Source: Muribaculaceae bacterium (GTDB taxonomy: Bacteria; Bacteroidota; Bacteroidia; Bacteroidales; Muribaculaceae). Taken from it: a DNA stretch of 64,000 nt. The translations under genes and the position numbers were made by a program. The notes under the pieces were generated by a model, which saw only the letters and a program-made list of their open reading frames with translations, did not search any database and was not told the origin of the DNA. The DNA lies in NCBI GenBank assembly GCA_022510425.1, contig JAFLTO010000011.1, forward strand, positions 1 to 64,000. Direction: 5' to 3'. Position 1 is the stretch's first letter, and each line of letters begins with the position of its first letter. Shown here piece by piece: positions 43,580 through 54,283 of the stretch.

Positions 43580-43975
43580 ATGAAATTAAAATCTAAGAAA
43601 AAGAAAGAAGATATTAAAGAACCGCCAAAGAAGAGCAAGAAAGGGTTGAAGGGAGTGCCCCGTGATTTAATGAACGACGTGCGCTACGGGCGAAGCCTTT
43701 CGCTTGAATTCTTCCGACAGAATGCCTGGTTGATTATGATCTTCATAGTGGCTATAATCGCCTTGATGGGGCTTCGATATAAGACAAAGACCAAGATGGA
43801 AGAGATAAAACAACTCACGGTTGAATTGCAGAGAGCCCAGAGCAGCAAGCTCCAAGAGAAAGCGGCTTATATGTCGCTGATACGGGAAGCGGAAATGAAA
43901 AAACTGGTGGACGAAAAGGGTTTGGGCCTACAATTTCAGGAATACCCTCCCTATGAACTTACATTGGAAGATTAA
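43580..43975 (+). CDS. FtsL-like division membrane protein
   Basis: This 131-residue bitopic protein has a lysine-rich cytoplasmic N-terminus (1-45), one membrane helix at about 50-66, and a periplasmic coiled coil (about 70-110). It occupies the ftsL place between rsmH and ftsI and matches the Bacteroidetes FtsL-like family in layout. FtsL links FtsB, FtsQ and the FtsWI synthase in the divisome. Sequence similarity to proteobacterial FtsL is not visible, so the assignment rests on topology and position. Confidence 0.82.
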   Translation: MKLKSKKKKEDIKEPPKKSKKGLKGVPRDLMNDVRYGRSLSLEFFRQNAWLIMIFIVAIIALMGLRYKTKTKMEEIKQLTVELQRAQSSKLQEKAAYMSLIREAEMKKLVDEKGLGLQFQEYPPYELTLED

Positions 43976-43984
43976 CCGGATTTA

Positions 43985-44048
43985 ACGATTTATAAATACT
44001 AATTACTTTTAACTTTAAAACCTTAAACTTTAAACATTAAACCTTTGG
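43985..44048. repeat. CTTTAAACCTTAAAC-type spacer before ftsI
   Basis: A degenerate C-rich series of TTTAAACCTTAAAC-like units fills the spacer between the ftsL-like gene and ftsI, resembling the tract before mrp. No promoter or hairpin is evident inside it. Confidence 0.55.
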
Positions 44049-46163
44049 ATGGCAACCAGACAAACAGTTAATTTAAGATATGCAATTGTCACATTAGTGT
44101 TTGTGGCGTTTGGAATCGCACTTGCCGTGAAACTGTTTCATACCACTGTGGTGGAAGCTCCTGCATGGAATGAAAGGGCTCGGAAAGAATTGTCGAAGAC
44201 TTCGGTGATTGCTCCGGAGCGTGGCAATCTTTTGGCTTCAAACGGGAATATTCTCGCTTGCAATCTAAAGGTTTATGATATAAAACTTGATTTAAGGCAT
44301 AACAAAGTGCTCTCTCAGAATCCTATCCCTTGGGCAAAAATCGATAGTCTTGCAGATTCCCTGGATTATTACTTCCCGCGAGTAACCAACCTCAGACAAC
44401 ATCCCGATACATTCGCAAAATATTCCTGGCACACCCGTCTTAAAAAAGAATTTGAAAAGGAACCCAACAAACGTCCGCGCGCTTTGAGAATTGCTCGCAA
44501 AAAAACCTTGGAAGATTTCGCTATGGTAAGGAATTTCCCATATCTGAAAGATTTCAAGGGTGCCGGATTTAGAATTCCTGTTTACAAAGAAGAGAGAAAC
44601 GTGAGGATTTATCCCTATGGAAGGATGGCTTTCAGAAGTATCGGTAGAGTTAATGAAAATGCTGAGACAGGCGAATTTCATGGATATTCAGGTCTTGAAA
44701 AAGACCTTGATTCACTCCTCTATGGCATTCCCGGTGAGGCCAAGAAAGTGGCCTTGACCTCAGGACTTTCCAACTGGGTGTCGCAACCAGCAGTGAGAGG
44801 ATTTGATATTCTCACCACTATAGATATCGATATGCAGGACATGCTTGAAGAGGAGCTTCTTCATATATGTCAAGAATCGGGAGCAGAATGGGGCACCGCC
44901 ATATTGATGGAAGTGGAGACCGGAGAAATAAAAGCCATCTCAAATATTGAATTGCTTGACAATGGCACATATGGAGAAGCCTTGAACCGTGCAGTCCTAC
45001 CTTTCGAACCGGGTTCCGTCATGAAGCCCATCTCTTTAATGATAGCCTTCGAGGATGGATTGGTGAAAAGCGTGAACGACAGAATAGACTGTTCTCCTTT
45101 CCAGCGCACTTCCGATCCCCATGCCCCTACCATCAAAGACATGAAACAAGTGATTGAAATGTCGTCGAACACCGGTATAGCTCGTGTGATATTCCGGGGA
45201 TATGCCAATGACCCTTCCACATTCCACGACAGATTAAGTTCCATTGGATTTTTCGAACCCATGCACAGCGGTATTGCCGGAGAATGTACGCCAAGAATCA
45301 GGAAACTTCTTCCCAAGGATTCCAAGGGCAACAACATCACTATGACCGCAAGACATCTTGACCTTGCACGACAGGCCTACGGATATAACACTGAAATCCC
45401 CCCGTTGTATACTCTTTCGATCTACAATGCCATAGCCAACGGGGGGAAATATGTCAGACCACACTTAGTGAGGTCGCTCATTGATGAAGAAGGCAGGGAT
45501 TCGTTGCTTCCTATCAGTTACATCAGAGAGAGAATATGTTCGGAAGAAACCGCCTCGAAGGTGAGACAATGTATCCACCAGGTGGTGTGGGGAGAACATG
45601 GCACAGCCCGGGCTGTTCAAGACAAACGTGTGGAAGTGGCGGGAAAGACCGGAACTGCTTATCCTGTGGAACACGGACAATATAACACGGCTAAAAGGCG
45701 CTATGCCTTCGCCGGATTCTTTCCTTATTCCAATCCCAAATATTCTTGTATGGCTTTAGTGTTAGGGCCTTCCGGCACAAGTGCCAACCGCACCTCAGGC
45801 CAGGTAGTGAAGAACATGGCTCTAAAAATGTTCTCCCGCGGTATGCTTAACAACAAAAGCACTTACACCGACCAAAAGAGTGGAAGCGTACCCGTTTTCA
45901 TGGCATCAGAGAAATTCCAGCCTTCAGATATCGATAGCCATCTTGGCATTTCAAACCACAAAAGAGTGCAGACACCGGCAGAGATGCCCAGCGGCACAGT
46001 GCCGGACGTAAGGGGTCTTGACGCACCCACAGCCGTAAAACTTTTGGAACAACGTGGCATAGATGTGGCTCTGAAAGGCACCGGCCGCGTCGTGGCCCAG
46101 TCTCTTCCTGAGGGTAGTGTGATAAAACCGGGAACCTCTATAACCTTAAGCCTAAAGATATGA
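44049..46163 (+). CDS. ftsI: Division transpeptidase FtsI (PBP3-type) with PASTA domain
   Basis: FtsI cross-links septal peptidoglycan together with FtsW. The 704-residue protein has an N-terminal membrane anchor (about 10-30), a dimerisation domain and the transpeptidase domain with SxxK at S323-V-M-K326, SxN at S372-S373-N374 and KTGT at K533-536. A single PASTA domain (about 640-700) ends the protein, as is common in this phylum. The stop overlaps the murE start by 4 nt (ATGA), so the two are coupled. Confidence 0.95.
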   Translation: MATRQTVNLRYAIVTLVFVAFGIALAVKLFHTTVVEAPAWNERARKELSKTSVIAPERGNLLASNGNILACNLKVYDIKLDLRHNKVLSQNPIPWAKIDSLADSLDYYFPRVTNLRQHPDTFAKYSWHTRLKKEFEKEPNKRPRALRIARKKTLEDFAMVRNFPYLKDFKGAGFRIPVYKEERNVRIYPYGRMAFRSIGRVNENAETGEFHGYSGLEKDLDSLLYGIPGEAKKVALTSGLSNWVSQPAVRGFDILTTIDIDMQDMLEEELLHICQESGAEWGTAILMEVETGEIKAISNIELLDNGTYGEALNRAVLPFEPGSVMKPISLMIAFEDGLVKSVNDRIDCSPFQRTSDPHAPTIKDMKQVIEMSSNTGIARVIFRGYANDPSTFHDRLSSIGFFEPMHSGIAGECTPRIRKLLPKDSKGNNITMTARHLDLARQAYGYNTEIPPLYTLSIYNAIANGGKYVRPHLVRSLIDEEGRDSLLPISYIRERICSEETASKVRQCIHQVVWGEHGTARAVQDKRVEVAGKTGTAYPVEHGQYNTAKRRYAFAGFFPYSNPKYSCMALVLGPSGTSANRTSGQVVKNMALKMFSRGMLNNKSTYTDQKSGSVPVFMASEKFQPSDIDSHLGISNHKRVQTPAEMPSGTVPDVRGLDAPTAVKLLEQRGIDVALKGTGRVVAQSLPEGSVIKPGTSITLSLKI

Positions 46164-47623
46164 CGACCAAACTAAACCATCTTCTTGCCGACATAGATGT
46201 ATTGGAAATAATCGGCGACACCGACAAAAACATAAGTTCTCTTGAAAGCGACTCAAGAAAAGCTGAGAAAGACGGTATTTTCGTAGCAGTGAAAGGGGTG
46301 ACAACCGACGGACACAAGTACATTCCGGTGGTGACCAGCGCCAATGTCGGGGCTGTGGTGTGTGAGGAAATGCCTTCCACATTAGACAAGGGGGTGACAT
46401 ATATCAGGGTGGCTGACTCGGCCAAAGCATTAGGAGAGTTGGCTTCAGCATGGTTCGGACATCCCTCACGCCATCTCACTTTAGTGGGTGTGACAGGAAC
46501 GAACGGGAAGACCACAACCGCTACCCTACTCTATGAAATGGCAAGACTTGAAGGATATAAGGCAGGGTTGCTCTCCACTGTATGCAACTATATCGGAGAG
46601 AAGAAAGTACCATCCACTCATACCACCCCGGATCCCATAAGTTTGAACAGATTACTGGCAGAGATGGTGAATGAGGGGTGTGACTATGCATTTATGGAGG
46701 TGTCTTCACACTCTACAGCCCAAAAGCGTGTGGCGGGTTTGAATTTCGCCGGAGGTATTTTCTCTAATCTTACACGCGACCATTTGGATTATCACGGCAC
46801 GGTAGACAATTATATGAGAGCCAAGAAAGCCTTTTTCGATATGCTTGATAAAGATGCTTTCGCTTTGATAAACGAAGACGATAAGTCAGGAAGGTTCATG
46901 GTGCAGAACACAAAGGCAAAGGTTTACACCTATTCTTTGAGGACAGACGCCGATTTCAGAGGGAAAGTGCTGGAAACAAGACTTGACGGCACACTCCTGT
47001 CACTCAATGGTCATGAAGTGGAGGTTATGTTCACCGGCCGATTCAATGCATATAATCTCACAGCCGTGTATGGAGCCTCGATACTTTGTGGGTTCAATCC
47101 TGAAGAAGTGCTTGTGAATATGAGCAAACTTGTGCCTGTGGCGGGTCGTTTCCAACCTTTCCTTTCGCCGCAAGGAGTGGCCGCTATTGTAGACTATGCT
47201 CACACACCCGATGCATTGATCAACGTGCTTGACACTATCCGGGATATAGTGGGGTCAAAGGGTAAGGTCATCACAGTGGTTGGTGCCGGAGGTAACAGAG
47301 ATAGCGGGAAACGCCCAATTATGGCTCAGGAAGCAGCCTGCAGAAGCGACATTCTGATTCTCACAAGTGACAATCCAAGGTTTGAAGACCCTGAAGAAAT
47401 AATCTCACAGATGGCTGCGGGACTCAGCAAGGAGGAACTAAAACGCACTGAACAGATTATCGACCGTCGGGAAGCAATTAAACGGGCCGTGGAGATTGCG
47501 GAGCCCGGTACCGTTATATTGGTGGCGGGTAAGGGACATGAACCCTATCAAGAAGTGAAAGGCGTACGCAATCATTTTGACGATGCCGAAGAAGTCAAGG
47601 CAGCACTAAATCTCATCCCCTAA
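46160..47623 (+). CDS. murE: UDP-MurNAc-tripeptide synthetase MurE
   Basis: MurE adds the third amino acid to UDP-MurNAc-L-Ala-D-Glu. The 487-residue ligase has the ATP loop [12 protein letters not shown] (about 113-124), the conserved [11 protein letters not shown] and DYAHTPDAL, and the selector motif DNPRFEDP, which indicates meso-diaminopimelate rather than lysine. Peptidoglycan of this organism is thus predicted to be the meso-DAP type. It overlaps ftsI by 4 nt and is followed by a short CTAAACC-type spacer and mraY. Confidence 0.96.
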   Translation: MTTKLNHLLADIDVLEIIGDTDKNISSLESDSRKAEKDGIFVAVKGVTTDGHKYIPVVTSANVGAVVCEEMPSTLDKGVTYIRVADSAKALGELASAWFGHPSRHLTLVGVTGTNGKTTTATLLYEMARLEGYKAGLLSTVCNYIGEKKVPSTHTTPDPISLNRLLAEMVNEGCDYAFMEVSSHSTAQKRVAGLNFAGGIFSNLTRDHLDYHGTVDNYMRAKKAFFDMLDKDAFALINEDDKSGRFMVQNTKAKVYTYSLRTDADFRGKVLETRLDGTLLSLNGHEVEVMFTGRFNAYNLTAVYGASILCGFNPEEVLVNMSKLVPVAGRFQPFLSPQGVAAIVDYAHTPDALINVLDTIRDIVGSKGKVITVVGAGGNRDSGKRPIMAQEAACRSDILILTSDNPRFEDPEEIISQMAAGLSKEELKRTEQIIDRREAIKRAVEIAEPGTVILVAGKGHEPYQEVKGVRNHFDDAEEVKAALNLIP

Positions 47624-47647
47624 ACCTTATCACTTATACTTTAAAAA

Positions 47648-48919
47648 GTGTTATACTATTTATTTCAGACCATACAGGATTATGATATCCCCGGAGGGAG
47701 ACTGGTGGACTACATCACCTTCAGGGCCGGGGCTTCTTTCACCTTGGCAATGCTTATAGCATTGATATTCGGAAGAAGTATCATCACAAGATTACAAAGA
47801 ATGCAGGTGGGAGAAGTGATCCGTAACTTAGGGCTTGAGGGTCAGATGAGCAAGAAAGGCACTCCCACTATGGGTGGAGTAATCATTATTCTTTCAATCC
47901 TGATACCTTGCTTTCTGATCGGCAATCTCTCCAACATCTACATGATACTGATGATTGTGGCCACATTATGGATGGGAGCGATAGGATTTTTGGATGATTA
48001 TAGGAAACTGAAATATCACAATAAAGACGGACTGAAAGGAAAGTATAAAGTTACAGGGCAGGTAGGTCTTGGTCTTTTGGTAGGTATCACCATGTGGCTC
48101 TCACCCAATATCGTGATGAGTGAGAATATGGAGATGGAAAGCCAGAAAGGTGATGAGTTGATAGAAATAGTGCATAAGGGCACGATGGAAAAGACACCTC
48201 AGACCACCATCCCTTTCTTTAAGAACAACAACTTCAACTATGAATGGCTCACTGACTGGATTGAGGATGAGAACGCAGCCCAGACTATGGGATGGCTCGT
48301 TTTCGTATTTGTTGTGATAGTGGCGGTCACTGCAGTTAGCAATGGAGCAAATCTGACTGACGGTCTTGACGGGTTGTGTGCAGGAACTTCTGCCATTATT
48401 GGTGTTGCATTGGCTATCATGGCTTATTTAGGTGGTAATATCATTTATGCCGGTTATCTCAATATAATGTATATACCGGGGAGTGAGGAATTGGTGGTAT
48501 ATGCCGCAGCTTTTATAGGTGCCTTGGTAGGTTTCTTATGGTATAATGCTTTCCCTGCACAGGTGTTTATGGGTGACACCGGTAGTCTAACCTTAGGGGG
48601 AATTTTAGCTGTTTTTGCAATTCTTATACGAAAAGAATTGCTGATACCCCTCCTTTGTCTCATTTTCTTTTTGGAAGACTTGTCAGTGATGCTTCAGGTG
48701 GGATACTTTAAAATCACCAAAAGGAAATATGGAGAAGGAAGAAGAATATTCAAGATGACACCCCTTCACCATCATTTCCAGAAGGCCGGCGACCCTAATA
48801 TACAGAGCATAATAAATTTCCCTGCGGCTCCTATCCCGGAATCAAAGATTGTGACAAGATTCTGGATTGTAGGAATTCTTTTGGCTACTTTGACTTTCGT
48901 GACCTTGAAAGTTCGATGA
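47648..48919 (+). CDS. mraY: Phospho-N-acetylmuramoyl-pentapeptide transferase MraY
   Basis: MraY makes lipid I by joining UDP-MurNAc-pentapeptide to undecaprenyl phosphate in the inner membrane. The 423-residue polytopic protein has GTPTMGG, the acidic pair in GFLDDYRKL, the catalytic GANLTDGLDGL, and the HHHFQKAG loop. The start is GTG (47648), giving MLYYLF as in close relatives. A cytoplasmic insertion of about 45 residues (around MSENMEMESQK to DENAAQ) lengthens it beyond the 360 residues of E. coli, a usual feature in Bacteroidetes. Confidence 0.96.
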   Translation: MLYYLFQTIQDYDIPGGRLVDYITFRAGASFTLAMLIALIFGRSIITRLQRMQVGEVIRNLGLEGQMSKKGTPTMGGVIIILSILIPCFLIGNLSNIYMILMIVATLWMGAIGFLDDYRKLKYHNKDGLKGKYKVTGQVGLGLLVGITMWLSPNIVMSENMEMESQKGDELIEIVHKGTMEKTPQTTIPFFKNNNFNYEWLTDWIEDENAAQTMGWLVFVFVVIVAVTAVSNGANLTDGLDGLCAGTSAIIGVALAIMAYLGGNIIYAGYLNIMYIPGSEELVVYAAAFIGALVGFLWYNAFPAQVFMGDTGSLTLGGILAVFAILIRKELLIPLLCLIFFLEDLSVMLQVGYFKITKRKYGEGRRIFKMTPLHHHFQKAGDPNIQSIINFPAAPIPESKIVTRFWIVGILLATLTFVTLKVR

Positions 48920-48987
48920 GAATAAGGCAGAAGCGATAAAGGATTTGGGATAAGAGATCAAAGATAGAAGATTAGGGCGAATAGTGA
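48920..48987. repeat. Degenerate GATAAAGGATTTGGGATAAG spacer before murD
   Basis: The mraY-murD spacer is G/A-rich with irregular GGGATAAGAG- and GATTAGGG-like units on the sense strand. It belongs to the recurring spacer class. Confidence 0.45.
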
Positions 48988-50361
48988 ATGGATATGGAAG
49001 AAAGAATGAATAAAAGAGAGAAACTGGTAGTATTGGGCGGCGGTGAGAGTGGCGTAGGTTCCGCCGTGCTTGGCAAAGATAAGGAACTGGAGGTGTTTCT
49101 ATCCGATTTTGGGACACTTTCCGATTCCTATAGGAAAGTCCTGGAAGAAGAAAATATAGAATATGAGGAAGGGAAACATACGGAAGAAAAAATTCTGAAT
49201 GCTGATATAGTTGTTAAAAGTCCGGGTATTCCTCCCACTGCACCCATAGTGAAAAAGCTTGTGGAGAAAGGAATTCCTGTGATTTCAGAAATCGAATTCG
49301 CAGCCGCTTACACTAATTCAAAAATGGTGTGCATAACCGGCTCTAACGGAAAGACCACCACTACCCTGCTCACCTATCATATCCTTAAGAAAGCGGGTAT
49401 AGATGTCGGGCTCGCGGGAAATGTCGGCAAGAGTCTGGCCCTTCAAGTGGCGCGTGATCCCCATGCCATTTATGTGATAGAACTTTCAAGTTTCCAATTG
49501 GAAAACATGTATAAGTTTAAAGCCAATATTGCTGTAATCCTTAATATCACTCCGGATCACCTTGACCGCTACGAATATAAGATGGAGAATTATGCTGCAG
49601 CAAAATTCCGTATCCTGCAAAACCAAACCAAGGATGACTTTTTCATTTATTGGCAGGACGACCCCATGATAATTCAACAGATACAGAATGTTCAAGGGGA
49701 GGCTTTGCGACTCCCATTCGGTATTGATAAAGAAGAAGACACTGCGGCTTATCTTGATAATGGAATAGTGAGATTTTCAACCCCTATGGATGTATGGGAA
49801 ATACCTCGTGACAAGATATCCTTGCCGGGATTGCATAACCTTTACAATTCCATGGCAGCGGGACTTTCCGCCACGGCTTTGAATATACGCAAAGAATGTA
49901 TAAGAGAAGCTTTGGAAGATTTTGAGGCAGTGGAACACAGATTGGAATATGTGGCCACTATCGACGGCGTGAGATATGTCAACGACTCCAAGGCAACGAA
50001 TGTGAATTCAACCTGGTATGCACTTGAAAGCATGAATACTCCCGTGGTACTGATCTTGGGTGGCAAAGACAAAGGAAACGATTACTCGGAAATAGAAGAA
50101 TTAGTGAAATCAAAGGTGAAAGCAATTGTGTGTATGGGCCTTCACAATGAAAAACTGATTGATTATTTCAGTGGGAAAGTGCCCGAGATACGGGATACAC
50201 ATTCACTTGAAGATGCCATTAAGGCATGTAGAGAATTATCTGCAGAAGGTGACACAGTGTTGCTCTCCCCTTGCTGTGCAAGTTTTGACCTCTTTACAAG
50301 CTATGAAGACCGAGGCCGCAAATTTAAAGATGCAGTGAGCGCATTTGCTCCAATATCCTAA
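48988..50361 (+). CDS. murD: UDP-MurNAc-L-alanine--D-glutamate ligase MurD
   Basis: MurD adds D-glutamate to UDP-MurNAc-L-Ala. The 457-residue protein has the N-terminal VVLGGGESGVG nucleotide-type motif, the ATP loop ITGSNGKTTTTLLTYH, NITPDHLDRY, and the C-terminal NDSKATN and LSPCCASFDLF blocks of the Mur ligases. Three in-frame ATG codons (48988, 48994, 49006) are close together; the last gives the most typical start (MNKREKLVVLGGG). It is in the usual order between mraY and ftsW. Confidence 0.95.
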   Translation: MDMEERMNKREKLVVLGGGESGVGSAVLGKDKELEVFLSDFGTLSDSYRKVLEEENIEYEEGKHTEEKILNADIVVKSPGIPPTAPIVKKLVEKGIPVISEIEFAAAYTNSKMVCITGSNGKTTTTLLTYHILKKAGIDVGLAGNVGKSLALQVARDPHAIYVIELSSFQLENMYKFKANIAVILNITPDHLDRYEYKMENYAAAKFRILQNQTKDDFFIYWQDDPMIIQQIQNVQGEALRLPFGIDKEEDTAAYLDNGIVRFSTPMDVWEIPRDKISLPGLHNLYNSMAAGLSATALNIRKECIREALEDFEAVEHRLEYVATIDGVRYVNDSKATNVNSTWYALESMNTPVVLILGGKDKGNDYSEIEELVKSKVKAIVCMGLHNEKLIDYFSGKVPEIRDTHSLEDAIKACRELSAEGDTVLLSPCCASFDLFTSYEDRGRKFKDAVSAFAPIS

Positions 50362-50407
50362 TTAACAATAATAAATCTAAACCACACCAACAACACCCAC
50401 TCCAACA

Positions 50408-51739
50408 ATGGCAGAAAGTATAATCATCAGAGAAACGATCGACGGCCAAGAAGTGAAGGCCAAGAAACCTACAGCAGCATCAAGTTTCCAGCCTCGTAGA
50501 GCCGACCCATATATCTGGGGAATCTACATCGCATTATTGGTGGTTTCAATTATTGAATTATTTTCGGCTTCGAGTTCGGAAGTTTCCGCATCCAATGTTT
50601 ACATGCCTTTGATAAGACATGGAATGTTTCTTGTGGGAGGGTTTGGCTTAGTGATACTACTCCAAAATGTTCATTATAAGAATATTAGCCATTTTGCCAT
50701 GGTCATGGCTATTATATCTTTGGGTTTGTTGTTGTTTTCTAATTTCTTTGGGATAGAAATCAATGGTGCGCAGCGTGCAATTAAGATTGCAGGCTTTACC
50801 ATTCAGCCTGCAGAGATAGTGAAATACACAGTTGTGATTCTTCTTGCACGTATTCTTGGAAGAGAGCAGAAAGGTGGTGGCATCTCCACCAAAGGTGTGA
50901 TATATTCCGCTCTGGTGGCTGTAGTTTTTGCTGCCTGTCTTTGGAAAAACGGACTGACTAATACCCTTCTACTCTTCATGGTGAGTGTGGCTATGTTTCT
51001 TATAGGAGGAATGAAATGGAAACAGTTCTTTTTAGTGATGGTGCTATATGGAGTGTGTGGCGGAGCTTTATATCTTTTAAAATATCAGGATGAGAATGAT
51101 GAGTTTGATAGAATATCGCAAGACACGACTATAGTTAAAACCGATGACAGGACAAGCACCCATAAAGGAAGAATAGCACGATTTATAGCAGGGGTTAATC
51201 CCGACGATGATATTGATGATTACAATCGTCAGGTGGTGTTTTCCAAGATAGCACAGGCAAACGGGGGAGTTTTCGGTCAGGGACCGGGTAACTCTCGTGA
51301 AAGTGCTCGTCTTCCCCTGGCTTTCTCGGATTATATTTATTCCATTATAGTTGAAGATACAGGTTTGGTGGGAGGAATAGCCTTGCTCATTTTGTATCTA
51401 ATGTTATTGGCAAGGGCCGGAAGAATAGCCTATCGGTGCAGGCTTGCGATTCCAAGTTTCATGATAATGGGATGTGCTGTTTTGATAGTATTACAAGCTC
51501 TCGTGCATATGGCAATTGTGACCGGACTATTCCCCGTGAGCGGACAACCTTTGCCTTTTATTTCCAAAGGAGGAACCTCTGTATTGGTAATGTCAGCCGC
51601 TATTGGCACCATGCTGTCGGTGAGTAGATTCGCTGTCACCACCAGCGATGTCAAACAAATCAAGGCTGAACTTAAAGAACTTCCCAAGGATATGCAAGCC
51701 ACTAATTTCTCCAATTATGAAAACCCTTCAACAAGATGA
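50408..51739 (+). CDS. ftsW: Septal peptidoglycan glycosyltransferase FtsW
   Basis: FtsW is the SEDS-family polymerase that extends glycan strands at the septum with FtsI. The 443-residue protein has a hydrophilic N-terminal segment of about 30 residues, about ten membrane helices, and SEDS motifs such as NGAQRAIKIAGFTIQPAEIVK, a long periplasmic loop (DRISQDTTIVKTDDRTS), QGPGNS and the C-terminal PLPFISKGGTS. The stop overlaps the murG start by 4 nt (ATGA). FtsW rather than RodA is inferred from its position among division genes. Confidence 0.94.
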   Translation: MAESIIIRETIDGQEVKAKKPTAASSFQPRRADPYIWGIYIALLVVSIIELFSASSSEVSASNVYMPLIRHGMFLVGGFGLVILLQNVHYKNISHFAMVMAIISLGLLLFSNFFGIEINGAQRAIKIAGFTIQPAEIVKYTVVILLARILGREQKGGGISTKGVIYSALVAVVFAACLWKNGLTNTLLLFMVSVAMFLIGGMKWKQFFLVMVLYGVCGGALYLLKYQDENDEFDRISQDTTIVKTDDRTSTHKGRIARFIAGVNPDDDIDDYNRQVVFSKIAQANGGVFGQGPGNSRESARLPLAFSDYIYSIIVEDTGLVGGIALLILYLMLLARAGRIAYRCRLAIPSFMIMGCAVLIVLQALVHMAIVTGLFPVSGQPLPFISKGGTSVLVMSAAIGTMLSVSRFAVTTSDVKQIKAELKELPKDMQATNFSNYENPSTR

Positions 51740-52872
51740 AAGAAAAGACAGAAACTCCAGGAGGAGCACAAGGTAAACAAAGACCCAGAGTATTGGTGAG
51801 CGGTGGTGGTACGGGTGGCCATATCTTCCCGGCTCTATCCATTGCCGATGAACTACGCAGACGACTTGATGCTGAAATTTTATTCGTTGGGGCATCCGGA
51901 CGTATGGAGATGACCAGAGTGCCGGAAGCAGGGTATAAAATTATAGGACTGCCGGTTGCTGGGTTCGACAGAAAACGGATTTGGAGAAATTTTAAGGTCA
52001 TTGCCAAGTTACTCTCAAGTATGACAATGGCTAAAAAGATTATTAAAGATTTTAATCCGCAAATAGTTGTTGGAGTGGGTGGATATGCATCGGGGCCCGT
52101 GCTCAAAGAAGCCCAAAAGCGAAGAATACCAACTCTTATCCAGGAACAGAATTCTTATGCCGGAGTGACAAATAAATTATTGGCTAAGAAGGCAGATTCA
52201 ATTTGTGTGGCCTACGATGACATGGATCGTTTTTTTCCTGCCGAGAAAATCGTGAAAACCGGAAATCCCATCCGTAAAAAATTGTTGGAAAAATCATTGA
52301 CACGCAAGGAAGCGTTGGAATCATTCGGACTATCGCCGGACAAGAAGACTCTTTTGGTGGTTGGAGGAAGTCTGGGAGCTCTTACAATAAACGAAAGTCT
52401 GGAAAAGGGCATAAAGGATATTGTCTCAAAAGGCATTCAGGTGATCTGGCAAACGGGGAAAAATTTTGACAACAGAGGTCCTGAAGCTTGTAAGGGTTTG
52501 AAAGGAGTAGTAGTTACCCAATTTATTTCCGATATGGGAGCAGCGTATAAGGGAGCCGATCTTGTGATATCAAGAGCTGGCGCAGCTTCTATAAGCGAAT
52601 TGCAGGCTTTGGGAAAAGCAGTTATATTAGTGCCCTCTCCAAATGTGGCTGAAGATCATCAGACTCACAATGCCATGGCTCTTGTGAAACAAGGGGCAGC
52701 CGTTCTTGTGGCAGATGTTGAAGCAAGGAAACAACTTGTGCCAAAAGCATTGGAATTAATATCTGACATTAAGAAACTTGATGAAATGTCGGTAAAAATA
52801 TCCGCGATGGGCATCCATGACAGTGCTTTTAAAATTGGGGAAGAAGTGTGCAGGCTATTGAAAGCAAAATAA
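51736..52872 (+). CDS. murG: Lipid II synthase MurG
   Basis: MurG transfers GlcNAc to lipid I, making lipid II at the inner membrane. The 378-residue GT28 enzyme has the glycine-rich SGGGTGGHIFPALSIADEL (about 22-40), the second loop GVGGYASGPVL, and the C-terminal UDP-GlcNAc-binding GGSLGA, ISRAGAASISEL and PSPNVAEDHQTHNA. The first 15 residues (KEKTETPGGAQGKQ) are a polar extension. It begins within the ftsW stop. Confidence 0.96.
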   Translation: MKEKTETPGGAQGKQRPRVLVSGGGTGGHIFPALSIADELRRRLDAEILFVGASGRMEMTRVPEAGYKIIGLPVAGFDRKRIWRNFKVIAKLLSSMTMAKKIIKDFNPQIVVGVGGYASGPVLKEAQKRRIPTLIQEQNSYAGVTNKLLAKKADSICVAYDDMDRFFPAEKIVKTGNPIRKKLLEKSLTRKEALESFGLSPDKKTLLVVGGSLGALTINESLEKGIKDIVSKGIQVIWQTGKNFDNRGPEACKGLKGVVVTQFISDMGAAYKGADLVISRAGAASISELQALGKAVILVPSPNVAEDHQTHNAMALVKQGAAVLVADVEARKQLVPKALELISDIKKLDEMSVKISAMGIHDSAFKIGEEVCRLLKAK

Positions 52873-52875
52873 ACA

Positions 52876-54273
52876 ATGGAGGAAGAAAATAAGGAACTAA
52901 ATAAATATAAAAGGGCTTATTTTGTGGGAGCCGGAGGTATCGGGATGGCTAATCTCGAAAGATATCTAATGCAGAATGGTTTTGAAATAGCGGGCTATGA
53001 CAAGACCCCGTCACAACTTACTTCACAACTTGCTAATGAAGGAGTGAAACTTACCTTCATTGATGAGGAGACAGAGATTCCTGAAGAATTTAAAAATTCT
53101 GAAGAAACTTTGGTAGTTTACACTCCTGCCGTTCCTCACGACAGCCCTATTTTAAATTGGTTTAAAAACAACGGATTTAACGTTGTGAAAAGATCGGAAC
53201 TCTTAGGAAAGATAACCCGATCCGGCAAGAGTATCTGTGTGGCAGGTTCGCATGGCAAGACCACCACGTGCAGCATGATAGCCAATATTCTCAGGAATTC
53301 TCACTTGGGTTGCAATGCTTTTTTAGGAGGAATATTGAGGAACACAGGCAGTAATTTAGTGATGTGTCAAGGTTCCGAATGGAGCGTGATAGAAGCGGAT
53401 GAATATGATAGAAGTTTCCATAGATTAAATCCAACTATAGCTGTTGTGACCTCTGTCGACCCGGATCATTTAGATATATATGGGGATGAGAAAGGCTATT
53501 TGGAAGGATTCGCACATTTCACGTCCCTAATAAAAGAGGGGGGAACTTTACTTGTTCACACGGGTTTGAAGCTACGGCCTGATTTAAAACCTCAGGTTAA
53601 GGAAATGACCTACAGTGGAAGCGGAATGGGAGAATGGCATGCTGAAGACATTACATTTGGGAAAGGAACAATTACCTTCACACTTGTAGGTCCCGGAATA
53701 AGAATTGAAGGGATGGAGCCGGGTGTGCCGGTAGAAATCAATATCGACAATGCCGTGGCTGCGGCTGCTGCTTGTCTCACAGCAGGAGCTACTCCTGAAG
53801 AAGTGAAAAAAGGACTCAAGGAATTCAAGGGGGCAAAAAGACGGTTTGAAGTCATAATGGACGGGAAAGACGGTAAACCAATAATGATTGATGATTATGC
53901 CCATAGCCCTAATGAAGTGAAGGCATCAATTATGTCGGTAAAAAAACTTTATCCCGAAAAAAAACTCACTGTGATTTTCCAGCCTCATCTTTATAGCCGC
54001 ACAAGAGATTTTGCCCCGGATTTTGCAGAGGCATTGTCGGAAGCTGATGAGGTGATAATGCCCGAAATTTATCCTGCCAGAGAATTGCCAATCCCCGGTG
54101 TGGATTCCAATTTAATACTGAAGGATGTGGTTTGTGAGTCAAAAACTTATTGCGAAAGAAAAGATTTGCTGAATCTGATAAAAAAACGTAATTTTGACAT
54201 AGTTATGACACTTGGAGCTGCAGATATAGATGTGCTTATACCAAGTATTGTGGAAATCCTGCAGGAGAGATAA
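52876..54273 (+). CDS. murC: UDP-MurNAc--L-alanine ligase MurC
   Basis: MurC adds L-alanine to UDP-MurNAc, the first peptide step. The 465-residue ligase shows YFVGAGGIGMANLERYL at the N-terminus, the ATP loop AGSHGKTTTCSMIA, EADEYDRSF, and the C-terminal DDYAHSPNEVKA and FQPHLYSRTRDF characteristic of MurC. It lies 3 nt after murG. murF and ddl, usually near, are not found in this window, so D-Ala-D-Ala formation and its addition must be encoded elsewhere. Confidence 0.96.
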   Translation: MEEENKELNKYKRAYFVGAGGIGMANLERYLMQNGFEIAGYDKTPSQLTSQLANEGVKLTFIDEETEIPEEFKNSEETLVVYTPAVPHDSPILNWFKNNGFNVVKRSELLGKITRSGKSICVAGSHGKTTTCSMIANILRNSHLGCNAFLGGILRNTGSNLVMCQGSEWSVIEADEYDRSFHRLNPTIAVVTSVDPDHLDIYGDEKGYLEGFAHFTSLIKEGGTLLVHTGLKLRPDLKPQVKEMTYSGSGMGEWHAEDITFGKGTITFTLVGPGIRIEGMEPGVPVEINIDNAVAAAAACLTAGATPEEVKKGLKEFKGAKRRFEVIMDGKDGKPIMIDDYAHSPNEVKASIMSVKKLYPEKKLTVIFQPHLYSRTRDFAPDFAEALSEADEVIMPEIYPARELPIPGVDSNLILKDVVCESKTYCERKDLLNLIKKRNFDIVMTLGAADIDVLIPSIVEILQER

Positions 54274-54283
54274 GAATAAAGAA

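Noticed and set aside
54230..54283. Upstream start for ftsQ inside murC
   Set aside because: The added residues are an out-of-frame reading of the murC end; MVKKILGWV is the natural start with the membrane helix.
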